A program made the translations under genes and the position numbers. This document shows, in pieces, positions 54,861 through 63,515 of a DNA stretch of 64,000 nt. Under the pieces are notes generated by a model that saw nothing but the letters and a program-made list of their open reading frames with translations, did not search any database and was not told where the DNA came from. The stretch comes from Rhodococcus sp. B50 (GTDB taxonomy: Bacteria; Actinomycetota; Actinomycetes; Mycobacteriales; Mycobacteriaceae): contig NZ_WPAG02000002.1 in NCBI RefSeq assembly GCF_013602415.1, positions 3,413,480-3,477,479 on the forward strand, in the 5' to 3' direction. How positions within the stretch are numbered: the stretch's first letter is position 1; each line of letters starts with the position of its first letter.

Positions 54861-55527
54861 CGAGGAAGTCGACGCTGCCCGCGTCGTCGACCGTCACGAA
54901 TCCGAGGTTCGGCGGTTCGACGCCGTAGTCCGACCAGGTGGTAGGGATGCTCCCCGACGCCACGAGGCGCTCGCCCGTACGCAGGACGTCGACGTCGACG
55001 GTCACGGGCCGTTCCGCACCGCGCAGGGTGAGCGTGCCGGTCGCGGTCACGGACCCGATGCTGCCGTCGTCGGGCACGGACGAGAGATCCACGGGCTCGG
55101 TGAGCGTGAACGTCGCCGTCGGGTGGGTGGCGGTATCCATCACCCGGGTGCGGAACTGGCCGTCGCGCTGACCGCTGTCGGTAGTGATGCCGTCCACCTG
55201 CACGACGACCTCCGCAGCGTCGAGGGTGCCGTCGGTGACGGTCGCCGAACCGGAGACCTGATCGGTGCTGCCCACCACGGTGACGTCGGCGCCGCGCAGG
55301 ATCTCGTGCACGGTGTAGCCCGCGGCGGTGCGGTTGGGTTCGACGCCTTCGACGACGGTCCACTCACCGTCGAGCTCGCCGGTCGCGGCTTCGGCGCCCT
55401 CGGTCGAGACGGACGCGGCAGGTGCGTCGTCCTCGGCGATGAACGTCCCGTATACCCATGGCGCGACGAAGAAGCCGAGAAGCGCCACGACCACGACGGC
55501 GACGAGGGCCCACACCAGTTTCCGCAT
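54841..55527 (-). CDS. YceI-family lipid-binding protein with N-terminal anchor
   Basis: 228 residues: one membrane helix (about 5-27), an acidic linker, then the YceI lipocalin-like barrel (about 50-228) with T-H-P-T-A-T-F-T-L and G-T-L-T-L-R-G. YceI proteins bind isoprenoid or amide lipids. An anchor replaces the usual cleavable signal peptide. It follows the MFS gene by 9 bp and may be in an operon with it. Confidence 0.85.
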   Translation of the reverse strand: MRKLVWALVAVVVVALLGFFVAPWVYGTFIAEDDAPAASVSTEGAEAATGELDGEWTVVEGVEPNRTAAGYTVHEILRGADVTVVGSTDQVSGSATVTDGTLDAAEVVVQVDGITTDSGQRDGQFRTRVMDTATHPTATFTLTEPVDLSSVPDDGSIGSVTATGTLTLRGAERPVTVDVDVLRTGERLVASGSIPTTWSDYGVEPPNLGFVTVDDAGSVDFLVTLEQN

Positions 55528-55536
55528 CCTGCAAAT

Positions 55537-57093
55537 TTAAACGATGTCGGATTCCGCGTGGAGTGTTACGTCACGGCGCGGCCGCAGGGTGAGCCACGCG
55601 ATTGCGGCAGAGGCGATCATGAGCGCCACTCCGATCCCGGAGGTGATCGTGACGCCGCTGTCGAACGCCGATCCGGCTGCGGCGAGCAGCGCGTCGGCCC
55701 GGTCGGCGGGCAGACTCTCGGCCACGGCATGGGCGCCGCCGAGCGTCTCCCGGGCGGCATCCGCCTGCTCCGCGCTCAACCCGGCAGGGAGCACGAGGTG
55801 CGCGGTGTAGGACGCAGAAAGCACCGAACCGAGGATCGCGGTACCGAGCACGGCACCCATCTCGTAGGCCGTCTCCGACACCGCCGACGCGGCACCGGCC
55901 TTCGCGGGCGGGACGCTCGACACGATGAGGTCGTTCGACAACGTCTCCGCCGCACCGATACCCGCGCCGAGGACCGCGAACGCGACGATGATCGGTGTGA
56001 GCGCCGACGGTGAGGCGAGCAGGAAGACCAGCGCGTAGCCGATCGCCGACAGCAGGAGCGCCGAGACGATGATCGACGACGGCCGCACCCACCGCACGAT
56101 CGCGACCACCGACATCCCGGCGACGACCATCACCGCCAGGCCCGGAACCAGACTCAGGCCGGCCTGCATGGGGCTCTGTCCGATCACCAATTGCAGATGC
56201 TGGGACACGAAGAACAGGAAGCCCACGAGGGAGACGACGGACAGCAGGTTCACCGCGACAGCGCCGGAGAAGGTGGGAACACGGAACAGGCGGACATCGA
56301 GCATGGGATTCGGGCGCCGCAACTGCCGGCGCACGAACGCAACGAGCGCGACCACACCGACCACGGCCGGAACGCCGGCGACGGCACCGAGGCCGCTGTC
56401 GGCAATCTTCTTGATCGCGAAGACGATCGGCGCGAGGGCCAGCAGCGACAGCGCGATGCTCACGACGTCGATGCGGCCCGGATTCGGATCCTTCGACTCG
56501 GGGACGAAGATCGGCGCGAGCACCAGCAGCGGGATCAGCACCGGCACGGCCAGCAGGAACACCGAGCCCCACCAGGCATGTTCGAGCAGGAATCCGCCCA
56601 CGATCGGCCCGAGTGCAGCGCCCGCCGCGAAACACGAGGCCCAGATCGCGATGGCGAGACGGCGCTGGGTGGCATCGAGGAAGATGTTGCGCAGCAACGA
56701 CAATGTGGAGGGCATGAGCATGGCCCCGAAGAAGCCGAGTGCACCGCGGGCGGTCACGAGCAGTTCCGCGGAAGGTGCGTAGGCCGCAGCGACCGAGACG
56801 GCGGCGAATCCGGTCGCGCCGATGAGCAACAGGCGGCGTCGCCCGATGCGGTCGCCGAGGCTGCCCATCGCCACCAGCAGACCTGCGAGCACCAGCGGGT
56901 AGATGTCGATGATCCACAACTGTTGCGCAGCGGTGGGCTGCAGCGCGGAGGAGATCCCGGGCAGCGCGAAGGCCAGGACGGTGTTGTCGACCGACACGAG
57001 CAGCACCGGAAGCATCAGTACCGCGAGGGCGACCCAGTCCCGGGCAGCCGCCTTCGTCACGGTGGGTTCCGAAACAGGCACAGATGTCGCCAC
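55537..57093 (-). CDS. MFS transporter, DHA2 (QacA/SmvA-like) drug exporter
   Basis: 518 residues from GTG 57093 with about 14 helices. DHA2 features: V-S-V-D-N-T-V-L-A-F-A-L-P in helix 1, G-D-R-I-G-R-R in loop 2-3 and the motif-C-like G-P-I-V-G-G-F-L in helix 5. It probably exports cationic drugs or biocides. The divergent TetR protein (57178) and the perfect operator (57129-57158) between them form a typical drug-responsive efflux module. Confidence 0.87.
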   Translation of the reverse strand: MATSVPVSEPTVTKAAARDWVALAVLMLPVLLVSVDNTVLAFALPGISSALQPTAAQQLWIIDIYPLVLAGLLVAMGSLGDRIGRRRLLLIGATGFAAVSVAAAYAPSAELLVTARGALGFFGAMLMPSTLSLLRNIFLDATQRRLAIAIWASCFAAGAALGPIVGGFLLEHAWWGSVFLLAVPVLIPLLVLAPIFVPESKDPNPGRIDVVSIALSLLALAPIVFAIKKIADSGLGAVAGVPAVVGVVALVAFVRRQLRRPNPMLDVRLFRVPTFSGAVAVNLLSVVSLVGFLFFVSQHLQLVIGQSPMQAGLSLVPGLAVMVVAGMSVVAIVRWVRPSSIIVSALLLSAIGYALVFLLASPSALTPIIVAFAVLGAGIGAAETLSNDLIVSSVPPAKAGAASAVSETAYEMGAVLGTAILGSVLSASYTAHLVLPAGLSAEQADAARETLGGAHAVAESLPADRADALLAAAGSAFDSGVTITSGIGVALMIASAAIAWLTLRPRRDVTLHAESDIV

Positions 57094-57128
57094 GGTTATC
57101 GACTTTCGCGAGGGGGATTCGAACCCTC

Positions 57129-57158
57129 GTTACTGTACCAGCTGGACGGTACAGTAAC
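57129..57158. promoter_or_regulatory. Perfect 30-bp TetR operator, MFS/TetR divergent promoter
   Basis: GTTACTGTACC (57129-57139) and GGTACAGTAAC (57148-57158) are exact inverted repeats around an 8-bp spacer AGCTGGAC. It lies 19 bp before the TetR start and 35 bp from the MFS start, so it can control both. Confidence 0.8.
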
Positions 57159-57177
57159 GACGTCGTACGATCGGGCC

Positions 57178-57720
57178 GTGCCCCCCGCCCCCGCCGCCCG
57201 CGCCAAACTCCTCGACGCCTTCGTGACGATCCTGCTCGAGCAGGGCGAGCGCGCCGCGACACTCGAGGCCGTCGCCGCGGCGGCGAACGTGTCCAAAGGT
57301 GGCCTGCTCTATCACTTCCCGTCCAAGGACGCCCTCGTCGAGGCTCTCGCCGAACACCTCGAGACACTCGCAGCCGACGACGCCGAACTGATGCGCGCGG
57401 CTCCCGAAGGACCGGCGACCTATTACATCCGCACCTCGGTCTTCGCCGACACTCCGCTCGACCGTGCCGTCGTCGCCCTGACCCGTCTGAGCCAGACCGC
57501 GAACCCGCGCGCCCAGCAGGCGTTGCGCCGCATCCACCAGGGCTGGTTCGAGGCACTGTCCGACGAGGTCACCGATCCCGCTGCGGCACGAGCGGTGATG
57601 CTCATCGGCGACGGCCTCTACTACGGCGCCGCGATGTCGGGCGAGACGAGCGAGACGCCCCCCGAGGACGTCGACGAACTCCTCGACGTCGTACGGAAAC
57701 TGATCGGCCCGAGCGACTGA
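57178..57720 (+). CDS. TetR-family regulator of the DHA2 efflux gene
   Basis: 180 residues from GTG 57178; the much longer in-frame extension runs backwards through the MFS gene and is spurious. HTH: A-T-L-E-A-V-A-A-A-A-N-V-S-K-G-G-L-L-Y-H-F-P-S-K, residues ~20-45. A C-terminal TetR_C domain of the Rv1816 type is likely. It presumably represses the divergent MFS gene through the 30-bp palindrome. A 17-bp-stem hairpin follows the stop. Confidence 0.87.
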   Translation: MPPAPAARAKLLDAFVTILLEQGERAATLEAVAAAANVSKGGLLYHFPSKDALVEALAEHLETLAADDAELMRAAPEGPATYYIRTSVFADTPLDRAVVALTRLSQTANPRAQQALRRIHQGWFEALSDEVTDPAAARAVMLIGDGLYYGAAMSGETSETPPEDVDELLDVVRKLIGPSD

Positions 57721-57724
57721 CTTC

Positions 57725-57772
57725 GGGGAGGTTGTGTGCGTCCGTCCGCGAGAATACGCACACAACCTCCCC
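57725..57772. terminator. Terminator hairpin, possible family member 3
   Basis: 17-bp perfect arms (57725-57741 and 57756-57772), GGGGAGGTTGTGTGCGT, around a 14-nt loop. It lies between the convergent TetR and phosphodiesterase genes. Shares GAGGTTGTG-like sequence with the nested hairpins at 13.6 and 25.3 kb but without the outer arms. Confidence 0.8.
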
Positions 57773-57783
57773 TTCGATCGCCC

Positions 57784-58278
57784 TCACCCGAGCCGATGCA
57801 GTTCGACGTCGCGCAGCGTGCCGTCCGCGATGGTCGCGGTCATGTAGGTGCAGTGCGGCTGCCGACGTCGATCGGTGGGTGAACCCGGGTTGAGCAGACG
57901 CAATCCACTCGGTGCCGTCGTGTCCCAGGGAATGTGCGAATGGCCGAAGACGAGGACGTCGGTGTCGGGGTAGGCCGCGGCCATCCGCTTGTCGCGGCCC
58001 GTCGACGCTCCGGTCTCGTGCACCACTGCCACGCGCACACCGTCGAGGGTGACGCGCGCGACCTCCGGCAACCGTTCCCGCACGATCGGACCGTCGTTGT
58101 TGCCCCAGCACGCGACCAGCCGCTGCGAGCGTTCCTCCAGCGCGTCGAGCAGCGCAACGTCCATCCAGTCGCCCGCGTGGATCACCACGTCCGCGCGATC
58201 CACCTCGTCCCACACCTGCGACGGCAGGTCGCGGGCCCGCGTCGGCACATGGGTGTCGGCAAGCAGCAACAGACGCAT
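57784..58278 (-). CDS. Metallophosphoesterase, YfcE/MJ0936 type
   Basis: 164 residues from the ATG at 58278, with CTGAGGACC upstream; a longer in-frame extension overlaps the divergent SDR gene. The dimetal motifs are complete: L-A-D-T-H, G-D-W, G-N-N-D near residue 60, and F-G-H-S-H near residue 110. These small phosphodiesterases hydrolyse cyclic or model phosphodiesters; the natural substrate is unknown. Confidence 0.85.
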   Translation of the reverse strand: MRLLLLADTHVPTRARDLPSQVWDEVDRADVVIHAGDWMDVALLDALEERSQRLVACWGNNDGPIVRERLPEVARVTLDGVRVAVVHETGASTGRDKRMAAAYPDTDVLVFGHSHIPWDTTAPSGLRLLNPGSPTDRRRQPHCTYMTATIADGTLRDVELHRLG

Positions 58279-58338
58279 GGTCCTCAGTCTGCCGTGGGTT
58301 CGCAGTGTGCCGTGGGCACTCATGGGTAACCACGACGC

Positions 58339-59136
58339 ATGACCACTCCAGCTCACGACAGACTCGCCATCGTCACCGGCGCCGACTCCGGCATGGGTAA
58401 AGCGACCGCCGAACTGCTCGCCGCCGAGGGTTTCGACGTCGGCATCACCTTCCACACCGACGAGACCGGAGCCGAGGACACCCGTGCCGCGGTCGAACAG
58501 CGCGGGCAGCGATGTTTCGTGGCCCGACAGGACCTGACCAGCCCGGACACCGCCGACGTGATCGACGAACTCGCCGGGAAACTGGGCGGTCTCGGGGTGC
58601 TGGTCAACAACGCGGGCACCGGGCATCGCGACGAGGTTCTCGACCTGTCCTTCGAACGGTGGCGGGAGATGCTCGCGACCGACCTCGACGGCCCGTTCCT
58701 CTGCTCGCAGCGCGCGGCCCGGCACATGATCGACTCCGGCAAGGGCGGCCGGATCGTCAACATCACGAGCGTCCACGAGCACATCCCCCGCTACGGCGCC
58801 TCCGCCTACTGCACGGCGAAGGCCGGACTCGGCATGCTCACGCAATGTCTCGCGCTGGAATGGGCCCGGTACGGCGTCACGGTCAACTCGGTGGCTCCCG
58901 GTGAGATCTCCACGCCCATGACCGGCATGGACGAATCGGAGGCCTTCCACGAGGAGCGACCGGGCAATCCCACCGGCCGGCCCGGGCACGTCAACGAGGT
59001 CGCGTCCGTCGTCGCGTTCCTCGCATCCCCTCGTTCGTCGTACCTGACGGGCCGTTCGATCCCCGTCGACGGCGGCCTCATGCTGATGGCCGCGCACGGG
59101 CACGACATGAACGACGAGAGTTGGCGCGAACTCTGA
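58339..59136 (+). CDS. Short-chain dehydrogenase/reductase
   Basis: 265 residues. T-G-A-D-S-G-M-G near residue 14 binds NAD(P), N-N-A-G near 90, with S in N-I-T-S-V-H and Y-C-T-A-K in the active site. The C-terminal Y-L-T-G-R-S-I-P-V-D-G-G is typical. Similar to glucose-1-dehydrogenase-like SDRs, but the substrate is not readable. Divergent from the phosphodiesterase gene; followed by the tRNA-Ser region. Confidence 0.82.
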   Translation: MTTPAHDRLAIVTGADSGMGKATAELLAAEGFDVGITFHTDETGAEDTRAAVEQRGQRCFVARQDLTSPDTADVIDELAGKLGGLGVLVNNAGTGHRDEVLDLSFERWREMLATDLDGPFLCSQRAARHMIDSGKGGRIVNITSVHEHIPRYGASAYCTAKAGLGMLTQCLALEWARYGVTVNSVAPGEISTPMTGMDESEAFHEERPGNPTGRPGHVNEVASVVAFLASPRSSYLTGRSIPVDGGLMLMAAHGHDMNDESWREL

Positions 59137-59187
59137 CGACGACCGGTCACCTATCCGCTAACTCCCGGATGTCCATTCGCGAACAAG

Positions 59188-59242
59188 TTCGCTATCCGCT
59201 ACAGCGATTTGCCGCAGCGGATAGCGAAAGCAGTAGCGAAAG
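59188..59242. repeat. Compact inverted and direct repeats downstream of tRNA-Ser(CGA)
   Basis: TTCGCTATCCGCT (59188-59200) and AGCGGATAGCGAA (59216-59228) are exact 13-bp inverted repeats. A third TATCCGCTA lies about 40 bp before the left arm. TAGCGAAAG occurs twice, at 59223-59231 and 59234-59242, 11 bp apart. The cluster occupies the space beyond the 3' end of the tRNA gene. Confidence 0.6.
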
Positions 59243-59274
59243 GTTCGGGAGCCATGGGCGGGATCCATAGACAA

Positions 59275-59310
59275 GAAAAAGCCTCTCACCTGCCTGAACA
59301 GGTGAGAGGC
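59275..59310 (-). terminator. Rho-independent terminator of tRNA-Ser(CGA)
   Basis: GCCTCTCACCTG (59281-59292) pairs perfectly with 59299-59310 around a 6-nt loop. On the minus strand it is followed by a T-tract (AAAAA at 59276-59280). It begins 4 bp beyond the tRNA 3' end. Confidence 0.9.
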
Positions 59311-59313
59311 TTC

Positions 59314-59404
59314 TGGCGGTGGCGGTGGGATTTGAACCCACGGACGGGGGTTACCCGTCACACGCTTTCGAGGCGTGCTCCTTAGGCCGCTCGGACACGC
59401 CACC
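59314..59404 (-). tRNA. tRNA-Ser(CGA)
   Basis: On the minus strand GGTGGCG pairs with CGCCACC, then G and encoded CCA. The anticodon stem-loop CACGC-CTCGAAA-GCGTG gives anticodon CGA for codon UCG. The long variable arm (GGTAACCCCCGTCC region) and the T-arm GTGGGTTCAAATCCCAC complete class II tRNA-Ser. 91 nt with CCA. It neighbours tadA, a recurrent actinobacterial arrangement. Confidence 0.95.
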
Positions 59405-59450
59405 GCTAGAAGACTTTACCGGATCGGACGCCTCAGCCGAAATCCCCTGG

Positions 59451-59927
59451 TCACAGCTCCGATGCCGGACCACGGTGCTCGCGGAAGAATGCCTCGAGCA
59501 CCGCAGCGCACTCTGCTTCGAGCACACCACCGCGTACTTCCGGGCGGTGCGTGAGCCGCCGGTCGCGCACGACGTCCCACAACGACCCGACGGCACCCGT
59601 CTTCGGTTCCCACGCCCCGAAGACCACACGCGACACGCGGGAGAGCACCAGCGCACCCGCGCACATCGTGCAGGGCTCGAGGGTCACGGCGAGGGTTGCG
59701 CCCTCGAGACGCCATCCGTCGCCGTAGACCTGCGCTGCCGCACGCAGGGCGAGCACTTCCGCGTGCGCTGTGGGGTCTCCGGTGGCCTCGCGGGAATTCG
59801 CGGCTCTCGCGATCTCGGTGCCGTCCGGCGCGAACACCACCGCGCCCACCGGCACATCACCGGCGGGCGCGGCAGCGGCGGCCTCCAGCGCGACCCGAAT
59901 CAACTCCTCGTCGTCGCGCAGCCCCAT
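59451..59927 (-). CDS. tadA: tRNA-specific adenosine deaminase
   Basis: 158 residues. Zinc/catalytic residues: H55 and E57 in H-A-E, C86-x2-C89 in P-C-T-M-C. It converts A34 to inosine in the anticodon of tRNA-Arg(ACG). Its start abuts the stop codon of the upstream partner gene (59928), and it converges on the tRNA-Ser gene. Standard actinobacterial order. Confidence 0.93.
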   Translation of the reverse strand: MGLRDDEELIRVALEAAAAAPAGDVPVGAVVFAPDGTEIARAANSREATGDPTAHAEVLALRAAAQVYGDGWRLEGATLAVTLEPCTMCAGALVLSRVSRVVFGAWEPKTGAVGSLWDVVRDRRLTHRPEVRGGVLEAECAAVLEAFFREHRGPASEL

Positions 59928-60488
59928 CTAACGGAGCTTGTCCAGGGTGTTGCCCAGGACGTCGTCGAAACCGAGTCGCTGCGCGATCTCGTCGAGCTGC
60001 TCGTCGGGATACAGATCGGTCTCCGACAGGATCACCGACAACACCGGCTCGGGCAGGCCCATGTCGGCCAGGATGCCGAGGTCGCCCTCCTCCCACGGCT
60101 CGATGTCGTCGAGCTCGTCGGGGTCGATGTCGGGGATCTCGATGTTCAGCGCATCGAGTACGTCGGCGGCGATGTCGTAGTCGACGGCCATCGTCGCATC
60201 GGACAGCAGCAACCTCGTTCCCGAAGGTGCGGGACGCACGATGACGAAGAATTCGTCGTCCACGTTCAGCAGACCGAACACCGCGCCGGAACTTCTCAGC
60301 TCCCTCAACTCGGTCACCGCGGTATCGAGACTCGTCAGTGCGGCACCGGACAATGCCCGGCACTTCCAGCGACCTTCCTCCCGCGTCACGGCGACGGCGA
60401 AGCCGTCGAGGTCGTCGTTCGAACTCCCCGCGGGGTTCCCGCTCTGGGTAACGGAAGGGCTCTTGTTCCCTACACGCTGTGCAGCCAT
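59928..60488 (-). CDS. tRNA adenosine deaminase-associated protein
   Basis: 186 residues from the ATG at 60488. The C-terminal acidic domain has D-P-D-E-L-D-D-I near residue 140 and ends G-F-D-D-V-L-G-N-T-L-D-K-L-R. This family is found almost only next to tadA in actinobacteria; its function is unknown but is presumed to assist the deaminase. TACCGT on the minus strand (60496-60501) lies 7 nt before the ATG, so the transcript may be leaderless. Abuts tadA directly. Confidence 0.85.
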   Translation of the reverse strand: MAAQRVGNKSPSVTQSGNPAGSSNDDLDGFAVAVTREEGRWKCRALSGAALTSLDTAVTELRELRSSGAVFGLLNVDDEFFVIVRPAPSGTRLLLSDATMAVDYDIAADVLDALNIEIPDIDPDELDDIEPWEEGDLGILADMGLPEPVLSVILSETDLYPDEQLDEIAQRLGFDDVLGNTLDKLR

Positions 60489-60554
60489 GGGCGCAACGGT
60501 AGTCGGCCACGTCCGGTGTATGAAGCCCAGCACGGGATATGCCAACCTGATGAG

Positions 60555-61499
60555 GTGTCCTCAGCCGTCTCTTCCCCGCCCGTCTGTGTCCTCGGCCTCG
60601 GCCTGATCGGTGGTTCGCTGCTCCGCGCCGCCGTGGCGACCGGTCGGCAAGCGTGGGGTTACAACAGGTCGTCGCAGGCCGTGGAGGCCGCCGTCGCCGA
60701 CGGCTTCGACGCGTCCACCGACCTCACCGCCACGCTCCGTCGCGCAACCGACAGCGGCGCCCTCGTGGTGATCGCGGTGCCGATGCCGGCGGTGAGCAGC
60801 ATCCTGGAGGCGGTGGCCGAGCACGCACCCGATGTCGCCCTCACCGACGTGGTGAGCGTCAAAGCCGAAATGGCCGCTGCCGTCGCCGCCCACGGGTTGT
60901 CGCGGCATTTCGTGGGTGGACACCCCATGGCAGGTACGGCCGAGTCCGGATGGACCGCAGGAACCGCCGATCTGTTCCGCGACGCGGTGTGGGTGGTGAC
61001 CGTCGACGACGGCACCGATCCCGAGGTGTGGCGGCAGGTCGCCGACCTCGCGCTCGACTGCGGCTCCGTCGTCGTGCCCGCCGAGTCCGAGGAGCACGAC
61101 GCGGCGGTCGCGCGGGTGTCCCATCTCCCCCACCTCCTCGCCGAGGCGCTCGCCCTGTCGGGCGCCGGCGGTGGTGATCTCGCGCTCGGTCTCGCCGCCG
61201 GTTCGTTCCGGGACGGCACGCGGGTCGCGGCGACGGCCCCGACCCTTGTGGACGCGATGTGCGAGGGCAATGCCGAGGCCCTGCTCGTCGCGCTCGACGA
61301 GACCCTCGACGTACTGACCACGGCCCGGGAGCAGCTCGCCGACCGAAGCACCTCCGAACTCACCCGCGCCGGTCATGAGGCCCGCACCCGCTACGAACAG
61401 CGTCGCCGCGATCCCATCGTCGGCATGCAGCCCGGTGACGAGGGTTGGATCGCAGCGTTCCGCGAGGCCGGACGTCGCGGTGGAGTGTGGACGCGATGA
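60555..61499 (+). CDS. tyrA: Prephenate dehydrogenase
   Basis: 314 residues from GTG 60555; the far longer in-frame upstream stretch passes through the tRNA and tadA region and is rejected. NAD motif G-L-G-L-I-G-G-S-L near residue 15, S-V-K near 96, and the substrate region G-G-H-P-M-A-G near 120 with H-L-P-H near 195. It oxidises prephenate to hydroxyphenylpyruvate in tyrosine synthesis. The stop overlaps the amidase ATG (ATGA). No chorismate-mutase domain is fused. Confidence 0.9.
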   Translation: MSSAVSSPPVCVLGLGLIGGSLLRAAVATGRQAWGYNRSSQAVEAAVADGFDASTDLTATLRRATDSGALVVIAVPMPAVSSILEAVAEHAPDVALTDVVSVKAEMAAAVAAHGLSRHFVGGHPMAGTAESGWTAGTADLFRDAVWVVTVDDGTDPEVWRQVADLALDCGSVVVPAESEEHDAAVARVSHLPHLLAEALALSGAGGGDLALGLAAGSFRDGTRVAATAPTLVDAMCEGNAEALLVALDETLDVLTTAREQLADRSTSELTRAGHEARTRYEQRRRDPIVGMQPGDEGWIAAFREAGRRGGVWTR

Positions 61500-62833
61500 A
61501 CCTCCGCGACACGGCATCGGCCCTGACCACCGGCAAGACGACCGCCACGGAACACGTCCGATCGGTCCTCGCCCAACTCGACGCTCTCACCGGCACCCCC
61601 TGGGAGAACGTCGTTGCCGCCCGCAACGACGAGGCGGCGCTCGAAGCCGCAGCCCTTGCCGACGAGCAGATCGCCGCAGGGAACTGGATCGGCCCCCTGC
61701 ACGGCGTCGCAGTTGCGGTGAAGGACAACATCGACGTCGCCGGGTTCCCCACCCGCTGTGGCAGCGCGGTCCTCGCCGACGCACCCCCGGCCCGGCGCGA
61801 CGCCCGCATCATCGAGAAACTCCGTGAGGCCGGGGCGATCGTGGTGGCGAAGACCCACCTCCACGAATTCGCCTACGGGCCCACCGGACTGATCAATGCG
61901 TCCGGGGCGGCCACGCATCCGCACAACCCGGATCTGATCAGTGGCGGCTCCTCGTCGGGATCCGCAGTTCTGGTCGCGAGGGGCATCGTGCCCGTCGCGC
62001 TGGGAACCGACACGGGCTGCAGCGTGCGCACCCCGGCCGCGCTGTGCGGGATCGTGGGCTTCAAGCCAGGTTTCGGGGTCCTGCCCGAGCAGGGCGTGTT
62101 CCCGCTGTCGACCACCTTCGATCACGTCGGTCTGCTCGCCGCCGACGCCCTGGACGCTTCGCTCGCGTGGGGCGCCCTTCCCGGCATCGCGCACCTGCGC
62201 ACCCCGGTCTCCGAACTGCGCATCGGACGGCTCCGTGGTGGCATCTGGGATCTGTCGCCCGTCTTCGACGAAGCGGTCGAGACGGCGTGTCGCACCCTCA
62301 CCGACCTGGGCGCCCGCGTCGTCGACGTGGACCTGCCCGAGACCGACGAGATGCTCGGGCTGTATCCCGTGGTCACCGGTTCGGAAGCGTACGAGACGCA
62401 TCGTGCGTGGTTCGAAGCCGATCCCGACCGCTACCAGCCCCCGACGGCCGCTCTGCTCGCCGCACAACGCGCCCGGCCCGCGTACGAATACATCCACGCG
62501 GCCCGGGCGGTGGCGCGACTGCGTCACGACGTCGTGCATCGCCTCCGCACCGCGGACAAGCTCGACGCGCTGATCACCGTCACCACCGGCGTGCGCTCGG
62601 CGCCGCTGACGAGCGATCCCGTCGAGCTGCGCGCGCCGCTGCTGCAGATGTGCATCCCGTTCAGCGTCCTCGGTGTTCCGGCCATGTCGGTGCCCGCCCC
62701 GGGCGGTGCTTCGACGCCGGTCGGACTCCAGATCGTCGGGCTCACCGGGGGTACCCGCGGGCACGGGAGCCATCCCGCCGAATCGGCCGCGTTCGCAGTG
62801 GCCATGGCGGTGGAGGCGTCGGGGCAGACTTAG
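61496..62833 (+). CDS. Amidase-signature-family amidase
   Basis: 445 residues from the ATG at 61496, overlapping the tyrA stop. The Ser-cisSer-Lys triad is complete: K76 in V-K-D-N-I-D, S152 in G-G-S-S-S-G, S176 in G-C-S-V-R. It hydrolyses a small amide; the substrate is not readable. Coupling with tyrA is conserved packing rather than evidence of a shared pathway. Its last 4 bp overlap the convergent next gene. Confidence 0.85.
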   Translation: MNLRDTASALTTGKTTATEHVRSVLAQLDALTGTPWENVVAARNDEAALEAAALADEQIAAGNWIGPLHGVAVAVKDNIDVAGFPTRCGSAVLADAPPARRDARIIEKLREAGAIVVAKTHLHEFAYGPTGLINASGAATHPHNPDLISGGSSSGSAVLVARGIVPVALGTDTGCSVRTPAALCGIVGFKPGFGVLPEQGVFPLSTTFDHVGLLAADALDASLAWGALPGIAHLRTPVSELRIGRLRGGIWDLSPVFDEAVETACRTLTDLGARVVDVDLPETDEMLGLYPVVTGSEAYETHRAWFEADPDRYQPPTAALLAAQRARPAYEYIHAARAVARLRHDVVHRLRTADKLDALITVTTGVRSAPLTSDPVELRAPLLQMCIPFSVLGVPAMSVPAPGGASTPVGLQIVGLTGGTRGHGSHPAESAAFAVAMAVEASGQT

Positions 62834-63429
62834 ATCCGAGAGGCGAGACCTCGGTATTCGAGGACGAAACCGTCCTCATCGACGGTCACCGACGACGACG
62901 ATCGCGGCGACAGCACGTGAATCCCGTCGGACGCACTGCTGTAGACGACCGTGGCCTCCCCGATGCTGAGATCGATGAGGTTGACATAGACGACGGGCAC
63001 CTCCACGTCGTCGGCCCCGGTCTGCAGGTCGTGCCGGCGGATGGGCAGGGCATTGAAGAACGGGCTGAACACCACGTCGACATCGAGTGCCCCACCGAAG
63101 GTGGACCGTTGATGGTTGCTGCCGTTGTCGGACATCCAGATGCCCTCTTCGGACCTCGTGAGCGACATGTGGCGCTCACCTGCGGCGAGCGTCGTGCGCA
63201 CCGACAATCTGCGGGTGACACCGTTCTCGTCCGTCACCAAGTCGTACGACGCACTAAATGCCGGATGGTCGGTGCACTCCGCAGCCACGATGCGGCCGGA
63301 TGCCTTGATGCGGCGGCCGGAGAGCTGTACTCGTACCGACTCCATCCGAGGTACATCGACCGCACGCCACGTGAGTAGCGCGGGCCAGGGAGACGCGGAA
63401 CCAGTGGCGTCAGAGGCTGGGGTGCTCAC
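62830..63429 (-). CDS. DUF1089-type putative glycolipid-binding protein
   Basis: 199 residues, mostly beta strand, no membrane segment. Features: W-M-S-D-N-G near residue 100 and G-A-L-D-V-D-V-V-F-S-P-F-F-N-A-L-P near 113, typical of the putative glycolipid-binding family. The biochemical role is unproved. Four-base convergent overlap with the amidase gene. Confidence 0.75.
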   Translation of the reverse strand: MSTPASDATGSASPWPALLTWRAVDVPRMESVRVQLSGRRIKASGRIVAAECTDHPAFSASYDLVTDENGVTRRLSVRTTLAAGERHMSLTRSEEGIWMSDNGSNHQRSTFGGALDVDVVFSPFFNALPIRRHDLQTGADDVEVPVVYVNLIDLSIGEATVVYSSASDGIHVLSPRSSSSVTVDEDGFVLEYRGLASRI

Positions 63430-63515
63430 GGTCTATACGGTATGCGACGAAGCGCACACGGTGGGCGGCGGTGTCGTGATTCGTCGGCCCCGACCGCGGC
63501 AGGGTTCCTGTTCCG

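Noticed and set aside
56191..57177. N-terminal extension of the TetR frame at 57178
   Set aside because: It is antisense to the DHA2 MFS gene and lacks any TetR sequence.
59137..59450. Prophage or integrative element at tRNA-Ser
   Set aside because: No integrase or phage gene; only repeats remain.
59319..60554. Long N-terminal extension of the prephenate dehydrogenase frame
   Set aside because: It passes through tRNA-Ser and antisense to tadA; the dehydrogenase begins at GTG 60555.
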